A stretch of DNA of 7,751 bases, from assembly GCA_018658685.1 (NCBI GenBank), contig JABHUT010000011.1, positions 1-7,751 of the forward strand, written 5' to 3'. This document shows, piece by piece, positions 1 to 5,703 of the stretch. Position numbers and translations under genes: made by a program. Source of the stretch: Alphaproteobacteria bacterium (lineage in GTDB: Bacteria > Pseudomonadota > Alphaproteobacteria > MED-G09). Position 1 is the stretch's first letter. Each line of letters begins with the position of its first letter. A model generated the notes under the pieces. The model did no database searches. It saw only the letters and a list, made by a program, of their open reading frames with translations, and was not told where the DNA came from.

Positions 1-110
1 ACATCCTTTTCACCAATACCATAAATTGATTTTATGTTATCGAAGCTTGCGTGATCTGATAATGCTAACTCAATTATTTCGCTTATTTCAATTTCAGAAA
101 ACTTTTTCAA
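1..110 (-). CDS. DUF2805/TIGR03643-like small protein, N-terminal part only
   Basis: The reading frame opens at a TTG (110-108) and runs off the left edge after 36 codons. An in-frame TAA lies at 125-123 with no ATG after it, so TTG is the only usable start. It has an AGGA ribosome site at 120-117, six bases upstream. The peptide contains EISEIIELALSDH, then SFDNIKSIYGIGEKDV. This resembles the start of the DUF2805 family, small proteins of roughly 80-90 residues whose consensus begins with an I-I-E-x-A-W-x-D segment followed by F-x-x-I-x-x-x-(F/Y)-G-(L/I)-x-E-x-x-V. The family's function is unknown; the pattern looks like a small helix-turn-helix, which is inference. The usual Trp of the A-W-x-D segment is Leu here. 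The C-terminal half with the family's W-R-x-R-V segment would lie outside the window. The gene is downstream of and codirectional with the MDR gene. Confidence 0.62.
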   Translation of the reverse strand, partial: MKKFSEIEISEIIELALSDHASFDNIKSIYGIGEKD

Positions 111-116
111 GATTTT

Positions 117-120
117 TCCT
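117..120 (-). promoter_or_regulatory. Ribosome binding site that supports a TTG start
   Basis: The minus strand reads AGGA at 120-117, followed by six bases and TTG at 110-108. The frame is closed by TAA at 125-123 and contains no ATG or GTG before the TTG, so this site decides the start. Confidence 0.55.
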
Positions 121-141
121 TTTTATTACTGATTAAAAGAT

Positions 142-175
142 TCTACTTTCGAAATGCTCAGCTTATAAAAGTAGA
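142..175 (-). terminator. Weak hairpin after the MDR gene, possible terminator
   Basis: TCTACTTT (142-149) and AAAGTAGA (168-175) form a perfect 8-bp inverted repeat with an 18-base loop. It lies 9 bases past the MDR stop codon in the direction of transcription. On the minus strand the stem is followed by ATCTTTTAATC, so the T run is only four bases. The stem is AT-rich with two G-C pairs. It could be a weak intrinsic terminator or a mRNA 3'-end stabiliser, or a chance repeat in AT-rich sequence. Confidence 0.3.
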
Positions 176-184
176 TTAAAAAAA

Positions 185-1321
185 TTATTTATGAGGATTC
201 ACTAAATATTTCTGCCCAGTGGATTGTTTTGCATAGCTTATTATTGTTTCAGGCTGCAACATTTCCTCAAAAGATATTTCCTGAGCATATGAACTTGCAA
301 AAGTAGTCTTAATTTCTTTAGCAACCCTCAATCTCATTTCTTGGAATTTCTCCATTCCAATTTTTCCAATCATAGGAGTTAATAACCAACCTCCTAGACC
401 CCATGACATACCAAAAGCTCTTTTAAGAATTGTTGGCGACTGATCAAGTCCGCCGTAGATATAAACTTGTTTATATGTATCTGAACCATAGCGACTGTAT
501 TCTTTGGAGGTTTTATTTGCAGCTATTTCCATTGCAGAGAGTATTTGACCTGGTAATTCGCCATTATTTCCTCCGCCAGTTGCATCAAAACCTAATGTTG
601 CCCCTGTTTCAACTAAAGCTTCAACAAGATTTTCCATAAAATTATCATCACTTGTATTGCAAATATACTCGGCTCCAAGATTTTTAAGAATCTCTACTTG
701 TTCATCTTTTCTAACTATGTTTACAAGGGGGACAGCGTCATCTTTACATATCTTTACTAACATTTGGCCTAAATTTGATGCGGCAGCAGTATGAATAATA
801 GCAGTATGATTTTCCATTTTCATTGTTTCTAAAAAAGATAAGGCTGTTAAAGGGTTAACAAAAGAAGAGGCGGCATCTGCTGGACTTGTTCCTTCGTTCA
901 TTACAAGGCAGCTAGATGCAGGAACACACCTGTATTGAGAATACATAGCACCTCCTGCCAATCCAACTACCTTACCTATAAGATCTTTTGCATTTTCACC
1001 TGCACCTTCAATTACTCCGGCACCCTCGTTTCCTACAGGCATGGATTGATCTAATCGAGGCTTCATAGCATTCATTAAGGATGGATTTATTTTCATTGAA
1101 GTTACTGTTTCATCTCTAGAGCCAGAGGTATTTATTGTACTTAAATCTGCCGCAAAGCTTAATAAAAGTCCTAAATCTGAGGGATTGATTGGAGCTGCTT
1201 CTACTTTTATTAATACCTCATTATCCGAAGGTATTGGCTTTTCAACAATTGCAATAGATATTTCAATATTCCCATCGCTTGTTACTTTTGATCTTATTTC
1301 TTTTGAATTTTTATCTGACAT
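185..1321 (-). CDS. Zinc-independent medium-chain dehydrogenase/reductase (quinone oxidoreductase-like)
   Basis: This 378-residue protein belongs to the MDR superfamily, probably an NAD(P)H-dependent reductase of a C=C or quinone substrate in the cytoplasm. The N-terminal GroES-like domain carries NPSDLG at 46-51 and VGNEGAGV at 96-103. The GHE histidine that would bind catalytic zinc is Asn here, and there is no four-cysteine zinc lobe, so it is QOR/enoyl-reductase-like despite the common label 'zinc-binding dehydrogenase'. The Rossmann domain begins near 173, with HTAAASNLGQM at 177-187 and FDATGGG at 245-251. About 45 residues separate NPSDL from VGNEG, more than in a standard quinone oxidoreductase (about 25-30). 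I recognise this as typical of a conserved, poorly characterised subfamily of about 375 residues, also marked by SFVNPLTAL (153-161) and KQVYIYGGLD (284-293). The ATG at 1321 has a GAGGA site (1335-1331), nine bases upstream. It is 52 bases downstream of the amidohydrolase gene. The substrate is unknown. Confidence 0.88.
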   Translation of the reverse strand: MSDKNSKEIRSKVTSDGNIEISIAIVEKPIPSDNEVLIKVEAAPINPSDLGLLLSFAADLSTINTSGSRDETVTSMKINPSLMNAMKPRLDQSMPVGNEGAGVIEGAGENAKDLIGKVVGLAGGAMYSQYRCVPASSCLVMNEGTSPADAASSFVNPLTALSFLETMKMENHTAIIHTAAASNLGQMLVKICKDDAVPLVNIVRKDEQVEILKNLGAEYICNTSDDNFMENLVEALVETGATLGFDATGGGNNGELPGQILSAMEIAANKTSKEYSRYGSDTYKQVYIYGGLDQSPTILKRAFGMSWGLGGWLLTPMIGKIGMEKFQEMRLRVAKEIKTTFASSYAQEISFEEMLQPETIISYAKQSTGQKYLVNPHK

Positions 1322-1361
1322 AATTACTTTTCCTCAAATGAATTTTTACTGAATAAGGACG

Positions 1362-1379
1362 ATATAAATTAATTTATAT
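1362..1379. repeat. Perfect 18-bp AT-only palindrome across the amidohydrolase stop codon
   Basis: ATATAAATTAATTTATAT is fully self-complementary. It includes the amidohydrolase TAA stop (1376-1374) and continues into the spacer before the MDR gene. With only A and T in the run, such a palindrome can arise by chance, so no function is claimed. It has no G-C pairs and no T run placed like a terminator. Confidence 0.4.
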
Positions 1380-3098
1380 TGCGTTAACTAATTTTTTTTC
1401 GTTACTTCTTCGAACAAGTTTTCCAGGAAGGGCACCTGTATGAACACCATTATCAAAGATCACCTCTCCAGCCTTAATAGTGATTTCATAACCTTCAGGA
1501 CGTTGCACCAGGCGTCTACCGCCAGCAGGTAAATCAAAAACTGCCTCGGGCCTATGCAATCGCATAGCATCAAAATCAATAATATTTAAATCGGCAATTT
1601 TACCTTCCTCTAAACGTCCACGATCGAACATACCAAAAGCTTCTGCTGTGCTCGACGTAAGGGATTTAACTATAAATTCAAGAGAGAGCTTTTCGCCACG
1701 TGTTCTGTCTCTTCCCCAGTGTGTCATAATAAATGTTGGCATGCCTGCATCTGCAATTACACCACAATGAGCACCACCATCACTAAGGCCAAATAATACA
1801 TTTGGATGTTCAAGAAGTTTTTTTTGATAATCTAAAGAATAACTTTGATAACCGCCAAGAGGTTGATAGAACAACTCCTTACCCTCTCCCTCTAAGAGCA
1901 TATCATACATAACTTCCATAACATCTAAATCTCTTGCCTTTGCTATTCCAGCAATACTGTCATCAAAAGTTGGTTCATAATTCGGATTTTCTCCCAAAGG
2001 AAAGACAAGACCCATTAAAGTTGGTAGATCCTGCATAGGTCCACTTTTAATCACAGATTTTTCAGATAATATTTTCGCTTTTATTTTTGGGTTTCTTAAC
2101 TGAATCAATAAATCTTCATGATCAAGAGAGGCCAGTTTATCTCGCCATGTAGGGTGTCCTACAAATGCATGAAAGCTTGATTGTAAACCATGAAGAACAC
2201 CAGTTGGCCGGCCAGCTGCTTGTGGTCTAATTTCATGGCCCTCGAGTCGAGCTTGTTCAGCAAGATTATACATCTTATTGTCTTTGTAAGCTGGAGCAGT
2301 TGTTGCTATTAAAGTAACAGTTAAACCTGTTTGTTTTTGAAAATCTTTAACCCACTCCCATTCTTCATCTTCACCAAGGTGATCTGAGACTAATTCAAAT
2401 ACTGAATTATTAAGACCTTTCATACCTAATCCAAGAGCTAGCATCTCTTCATTCCCTGAGAAAGTCCCTGGCATGTATTCCCCATGAATGTCTTTGTGTA
2501 ATAATGTTTTAGAACTTGAAAAACCAAGAGCGCCTGCCTCAACCCCCTCTTTTACAAGATATGCCATCTTATCAACTTCTTCTTTTGTTGGTGCATAATC
2601 TGAGTTACAACGCTCACCCATAACATATGCTCTAACTGCACCATGAGGTACCTGTGTGGCAACGTCAATTGCACGGGGAAATGATTCTAGTGCATTCAAG
2701 TACTCAGGAAAACTCTCCCATTGCCAATTAATACCTTCTGATAATGCAGCTCCAGGAATATCCTCCACACCTTCCATCAACTCTATTAAAAAGCTACGGT
2801 CTTTCTCTTTTACGGGTGCAAATCCTACTCCACAATTACCCATAACGACTGTTGTTACACCATGCCAACTTGAAGGAGCCAAAAGAGGATCCCAGGTGGC
2901 TTGACCATCATAATGCGTATGCACGTCAACCCAACCTGGGGTTACAAGCTTACCTTTTGCATCTATTTCGTTTTTAGATTGCTCATTGATTTCACCTATA
3001 GCAGCTACTCTTCCATCTTTTAATGCAATATCGGCAACATAACGATCTGCGCCGGTACCATCAATAATAGTTCCATTTCTGATAATGGTATCATACAT
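1374..3098 (-). CDS. D-aminoacylase-type amidohydrolase (N-acyl-D-amino-acid deacylase family)
   Basis: This is a 574-residue amidohydrolase of the COG3653 type. Enzymes of this type hydrolyse N-acyl-D-amino acids or other amide or cyclic bonds in the cytoplasm. The N-terminal beta-sandwich portion carries the family's DTIIRNGTIIDGTG segment. Metal-site motifs follow: VDVHTHYDGQ (histidines 60 and 62), GNCGVGFAP (Cys89) and SDGGAHCG (Asp440). Near the C-terminus are the GRLEEGKIADLNIID and PGKLVRR segments that close the sandwich domain. Where D-aminoacylase has two further histidines, this protein appears to have VFELVSD (233-239) and LIATTAP (263-269), so those ligands seem absent and true D-aminoacylase activity is not assured. 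The longest frame starts at TTG 3104, but the GGGAG site (3110-3106) is one base from that TTG and seven from the ATG at 3098, so I use the ATG. Neighbours are a PaaG-like crotonase upstream and an MDR reductase downstream, suggesting a catabolic role. The fold is certain and the substrate is not. Confidence 0.88.
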   Translation of the reverse strand: MYDTIIRNGTIIDGTGADRYVADIALKDGRVAAIGEINEQSKNEIDAKGKLVTPGWVDVHTHYDGQATWDPLLAPSSWHGVTTVVMGNCGVGFAPVKEKDRSFLIELMEGVEDIPGAALSEGINWQWESFPEYLNALESFPRAIDVATQVPHGAVRAYVMGERCNSDYAPTKEEVDKMAYLVKEGVEAGALGFSSSKTLLHKDIHGEYMPGTFSGNEEMLALGLGMKGLNNSVFELVSDHLGEDEEWEWVKDFQKQTGLTVTLIATTAPAYKDNKMYNLAEQARLEGHEIRPQAAGRPTGVLHGLQSSFHAFVGHPTWRDKLASLDHEDLLIQLRNPKIKAKILSEKSVIKSGPMQDLPTLMGLVFPLGENPNYEPTFDDSIAGIAKARDLDVMEVMYDMLLEGEGKELFYQPLGGYQSYSLDYQKKLLEHPNVLFGLSDGGAHCGVIADAGMPTFIMTHWGRDRTRGEKLSLEFIVKSLTSSTAEAFGMFDRGRLEEGKIADLNIIDFDAMRLHRPEAVFDLPAGGRRLVQRPEGYEITIKAGEVIFDNGVHTGALPGKLVRRSNEKKLVNAI

Positions 3099-3105
3099 AA
3101 GCAAT

Positions 3106-3110
3106 CTCCC
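3106..3110 (-). promoter_or_regulatory. Ribosome binding site that sets the amidohydrolase start
   Basis: GGGAG (3110-3106 on the minus strand) lies seven bases before ATG 3098 and only one base before TTG 3104. The spacing favours the ATG and shortens the protein by two residues compared with the longest open frame. Confidence 0.7.
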
Positions 3111-3119
3111 TTTTTAATC

Positions 3120-3148
3120 AGTCTATATATCAATAATTAAGTAATCAA
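3120..3148 (-). promoter_or_regulatory. Possible sigma-70 promoter for the amidohydrolase
   Basis: On the minus strand TTGATT (3148-3143) and TAGACT (3125-3120) are separated by 17 bases; each matches four of six consensus positions. A transcript would start near 3113, just ahead of the ribosome site at 3110-3106. In AT-rich DNA this quality of match is common, so this is only a candidate. It overlaps the direct repeats at 3129-3151. Confidence 0.22.
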
Positions 3149-3151
3149 TAA
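3129..3151. repeat. Two 8-bp direct repeats ATCAATAA in the spacer before the amidohydrolase
   Basis: ATCAATAA occurs at 3129-3136 and again at 3144-3151, a 15-base period. It is followed at once by a small inverted repeat, AGTTA (3151-3155) and TAACT (3160-3164). They lie between the crotonase stop and the amidohydrolase start and overlap the candidate promoter, a plausible position for a regulator site. The sequence is AT-rich, so chance is possible. Confidence 0.35.
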
Positions 3152-3183
3152 GTTAATAGTAACTAACATTCTAATATCAGAAT

Positions 3184-3990
3184 CTAATCTAAGTCCCTGA
3201 AGTTAGGCTTTCTTTTTTCTATAAAAGCAGAAACACCTTCTTTAAATTCTTTAGAGTCCAGCCTTACTCTTTGAATTTCTTTTTCATAATCCAATTGTTC
3301 GCTTAACGATCCAGATAAAGCTTTATCATGAGCCTTAACTATCTCTTTAAGTCCGGCTGTAGGACCATTTGCAAGTTTATTAGCAATTTTTTCAGATACC
3401 ACCATCAGCTCATTATCTGGAACACAGTCCCAAATCAAACCCCACTCCTTAGCTTGTTGCGCTGATATATCGTCACCCAAAAGTCCCATTCCATTCGCTC
3501 TAGCCCTACCAATGAGGTTAGGTACAAACCATGATGCACCAACGTCTGAAATAATTCCTAAATTTGGGCCAAAAACTAATTTGAATTTTGCAGACTCAGC
3601 TGCAACTACAATATCACCTGTAAGTGCTAGACCCACACCGCCACCGGCAGCTATTCCATTTATTGCATTAACAACTGGTTTTGTTGATTGCGTAATAGCT
3701 TTGACTAGAGGATTAAAGGCATTTTCCATATTAACTGAACCGGCTTCTCCTGGCGTTAAACCTCTTGTTTTAGGCCACCCACCATCTACTAGATCTGCAC
3801 CAGAACAAAAACCTCTTCCATTACCAGTAATAATTATTGATCGAACTTTCTTATCAGCCTTAGCCTCATTAAGACCTTCCAAAAGCCCCATTATTAAATC
3901 TGCATTCATAGCATTTAGAGTGTCAGGCCTGTTTAAACTTAATCTTAAAACTCCGTTATCATTTAAATTTTTTTCAATTGTATTATTCAT
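3184..3990 (-). CDS. PaaG-like enoyl-CoA hydratase/isomerase (crotonase family)
   Basis: This 268-residue crotonase has the usual family length and acts on a CoA thioester in the cytoplasm. Oxyanion-hole segments are visible at GFCSGADL (60-67) and NGIAAGGGVGLAL (111-123). The segment GIISDVGASWFVPNLIGRAR (145-164) and then LLGDDISAQQAKEWGLIW (170-187) follow the pattern of PaaG, the phenylacetate-pathway isomerase, whose equivalent reads I-P-D-C-G-G-T-W. Asp149 would be the PaaG-type catalytic acid. The glutamate that classical enoyl-CoA hydratases carry in the P-E-I segment is not there, so an isomerase or related reaction is likelier than simple hydration. No other phenylacetate genes are present, so the symbol paaG is not assigned. 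The ATG at 3990 has an AGGA site (4000-3997) at six bases. It lies 75 bases after the peptidase stop and 85 bases before the amidohydrolase ATG. Confidence 0.9.
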   Translation of the reverse strand: MNNTIEKNLNDNGVLRLSLNRPDTLNAMNADLIMGLLEGLNEAKADKKVRSIIITGNGRGFCSGADLVDGGWPKTRGLTPGEAGSVNMENAFNPLVKAITQSTKPVVNAINGIAAGGGVGLALTGDIVVAAESAKFKLVFGPNLGIISDVGASWFVPNLIGRARANGMGLLGDDISAQQAKEWGLIWDCVPDNELMVVSEKIANKLANGPTAGLKEIVKAHDKALSGSLSEQLDYEKEIQRVRLDSKEFKEGVSAFIEKRKPNFRDLD

Positions 3991-4014
3991 ATCTTTTCCT
4001 AAATAAATATTTTC

Positions 4015-4044
4015 TCTTATTAACTTTGCTTGTTCTTATTAGCT
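4015..4044. repeat. Near-identical 11-mers in the spacer before the crotonase
   Basis: TCTTATTAACT (4015-4025) and TCTTATTAGCT (4034-4044) match at 10 of 11 bases with a 19-base period. The short word TTCTTAT also occurs at 4033-4039 and 4048-4054. They sit in the 75-base spacer between the peptidase stop and the crotonase start, where a promoter would be expected. The composition is biased, so this may be chance. Confidence 0.28.
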
Positions 4045-4065
4045 AATTTCTTATCATAATTCCTT

Positions 4066-5031
4066 TTAGGAACTATTACTAAATTTATTTGTCGCCTTTA
4101 TAAGTTCGTGAGTTATTTCTTTTTCAAAAGAAGAGTGACCAGAAAAAGGTGCGATTATAAGTTCAGATTCGGGCCATCTAGAATGAAGCTCATATGCGGT
4201 TGTGGGAGGACAAACCACATCATATCTTCCTTGAATAATGATAGAGGGGATATTTCGAATAATATCAATATTATCTAAAAGTTGATTTTCGTTATCTAAA
4301 AAACCTTTATTTACAAAATAATGATTTTCTATAAGAGCAAAAGCTAGAACAAACTCAGCATTAACAGAATCTTTTACAGCATTAGGGTTATAATTAATAA
4401 AGCTACAAGAAGCTTCCCATTTTGACCAAGCTTTTGCGGCAGATAATTTTTTTTCTTTATCTTTTCCATAAAAAATTTTTCTATAAGCCTCTATTAAATT
4501 AGATCTTTCTTCTTCAGGAATCTCCTCTAAAAAACCTTGCCATGCTTCTGGATACATTTCGCTAGCTCCATACTGATAAAACCATTGAAGCTCCTTTTCC
4601 CTGAGCATAAAAATACCACGGAGAACCATTTCGCTAACATATTTAGGGTATTTTTGAGCATAAGCTATAGCTAATGTACTTCCCCATGAACCTCCAAATA
4701 CTAGCCATTTTTTAATATTTAACTCCTCCCTTATTGATTCAATATCTTCAATAAGGTGCCAAGTTGTGTTGTCCTCTAAGCAAGTATGAGGTTTACTATT
4801 TCCACACCCCCTTTGATCAAAAAGAATAATTCTATATTTTTTTGGATCGAAGAATCTTCTCGAAAGTTTGCCGCATCCTCCACCTGGGCCGCCATGTAGA
4901 AATATTGCTGGCTTACCTTTCGGATTACCACACTGTTCATAATATATTTCATGAACACCCTTTTTAAGATAACCCCTGTCATAGGGTTCTATAGAAGGAA
5001 ATAATTTATTTTTCTTATTAAATAATTTCAT
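4066..5031 (-). CDS. pip: Proline iminopeptidase, alpha/beta hydrolase of family S33
   Basis: This is a 321-residue cytoplasmic serine peptidase that removes N-terminal proline from peptides. The order of motifs matches the bacterial monomeric enzyme: PYDRGYLKKG near the start, the oxyanion segment HGGPGGGCG (46-54), FDQRGCGNSKPH (71-82), the nucleophile elbow GGSWGSTLA with Ser115, Asp271 in QGRYDVVCPP, and His299 in SGHSSF. The whole triad is present and the length is close to the usual 310-320, so the enzyme should be active. The longest frame begins at GTG 5049, but an AGGA site at 5041-5038 lies six bases before ATG 5031 and none fits the GTG, so I use 5031. It follows the NAD(P)-binding gene by 18 bases and is probably co-transcribed with it. 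I see no signal peptide. Confidence 0.95.
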   Translation of the reverse strand: MKLFNKKNKLFPSIEPYDRGYLKKGVHEIYYEQCGNPKGKPAIFLHGGPGGGCGKLSRRFFDPKKYRIILFDQRGCGNSKPHTCLEDNTTWHLIEDIESIREELNIKKWLVFGGSWGSTLAIAYAQKYPKYVSEMVLRGIFMLREKELQWFYQYGASEMYPEAWQGFLEEIPEEERSNLIEAYRKIFYGKDKEKKLSAAKAWSKWEASCSFINYNPNAVKDSVNAEFVLAFALIENHYFVNKGFLDNENQLLDNIDIIRNIPSIIIQGRYDVVCPPTTAYELHSRWPESELIIAPFSGHSSFEKEITHELIKATNKFSNSS

Positions 5032-5037
5032 TTTCAT

Positions 5038-5041
5038 TCCT
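5038..5041 (-). promoter_or_regulatory. Ribosome binding site that sets the peptidase start
   Basis: AGGA (5041-5038 on the minus strand) is six bases before ATG 5031. It touches the ATG at 5037 and lies inside the frame that starts at GTG 5049. The start at 5031 is therefore preferred, giving a protein that begins MKLFNKKNKLFPSIEPYDRG. Confidence 0.7.
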
Positions 5042-5049
5042 TTTCTCAC

Positions 5050-5703
5050 TTAATAATTATTATTAAAATCATCAAAGTAAAAATATCTAACACCATCACT
5101 TTGCTCGCAATTAGCCATACAATAAGCAACATTGGAGGATTTTATACTTCTATATTTTCTGAAATATCCAATTAAAAAAAGATTTATAAATGATGATAAA
5201 TTTTGTCCAATTTTTTCTAAAAATCTACTTTCTTCTCGTCGACCAAGAAGTAAGCTAGGACGAAAAATATTTATGACCTGAAAATCAATTTTTTTAATTT
5301 CTTCCTCGACCTCATTTTTTGTTTTTAAATAAAAATTTTTTGTATGTGGGTTTGCACCCACAGAAGAAACCAAACTAATTTTTGTGGCACCAGCCTCTCT
5401 TGCTTTCCTAGCAAAAGATACGCAATAATCAAAATCAACTTTTTTAAATTCACTTTGACTACCAGCTTTTTTTATAGTTGTACCTAAACATATATATATG
5501 TGATCACAAGAGGGAAGACTTCCATTCTCCAGAAAATCATCAAAATTAATGTCAAGAAGACTTACGTTTTCAGGAAGGTTACTTATGGATCTTCGGGCTA
5601 TAGCTATGACTTCTGAATCTTTTTTTGCTAGCTCAAAGATTAGCTTCTTTCCTATTAGACCTGTAGAACCAATGACCAAGGAAGCGCCAGACATTATTAT
5701 CAT
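5050..5703 (-). CDS. NAD(P)-binding atypical SDR, TIP30/HTATIP2-like
   Basis: This 217-residue protein has a single Rossmann domain. GSTGLIG at 12-18 is the dinucleotide-binding loop. CLGTT (72-76), KKVDFDY (87-93) and LVSSVGA (111-117) follow, and Tyr125 and Lys129 keep the SDR Y-x-x-x-K spacing with Ser113 or Ser114 as partner. FRPSLLLGRREESR (147-160) is the characteristic segment of the TIP30/HTATIP2 and YbjT-like group. Bacterial members are mostly annotated as oxidoreductases or epimerases of unknown substrate, so no reaction is assigned. The start ATG at 5703 overlaps the TGA of the flavoprotein gene upstream and has a GGTGG site (5717-5713) nine bases before it. An ATG at 5694 has no suitable ribosome site. 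The stop TAA is 18 bases before the peptidase ATG. The overlap suggests translational coupling with the nitronate monooxygenase-like gene. Confidence 0.82.
   Translation of the reverse strand: MIIMSGASLVIGSTGLIGKKLIFELAKKDSEVIAIARRSISNLPENVSLLDINFDDFLENGSLPSCDHIYICLGTTIKKAGSQSEFKKVDFDYCVSFARKAREAGATKISLVSSVGANPHTKNFYLKTKNEVEEEIKKIDFQVINIFRPSLLLGRREESRFLEKIGQNLSSFINLFLIGYFRKYRSIKSSNVAYCMANCEQSDGVRYFYFDDFNNNY
5700..5703 (-). other. ATGA start-stop overlap (translational coupling)
   Basis: The TGA stop of the flavoprotein gene (5702-5700) and the ATG of the NAD(P)-binding gene (5703-5701) share bases. This is the usual sign of reinitiation by the same ribosome and supports a shared operon. Confidence 0.8.

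Noticed and set aside
430..639. 69-codon open frame on the plus strand
   Set aside because: It is antisense to the Rossmann domain of the MDR gene and has no family-like motif.
2656..2904. 82-codon open frame on the plus strand
   Set aside because: It is antisense to the N-terminal half of the amidohydrolase, where the minus-strand frame contains the metal-binding motifs.
3512..4006. 164-codon open frame on the plus strand
   Set aside because: It lies entirely antisense to the crotonase gene and its leader. The minus-strand frame carries all crotonase motifs and a ribosome site, and the plus-strand peptide resembles nothing I know.
4776..4982. 68-codon open frame on the minus strand inside the peptidase gene
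   Set aside because: It is a different reading frame of the same strand within a well-conserved peptidase region (HGGPGGG and FDQRG), so it is a shadow.
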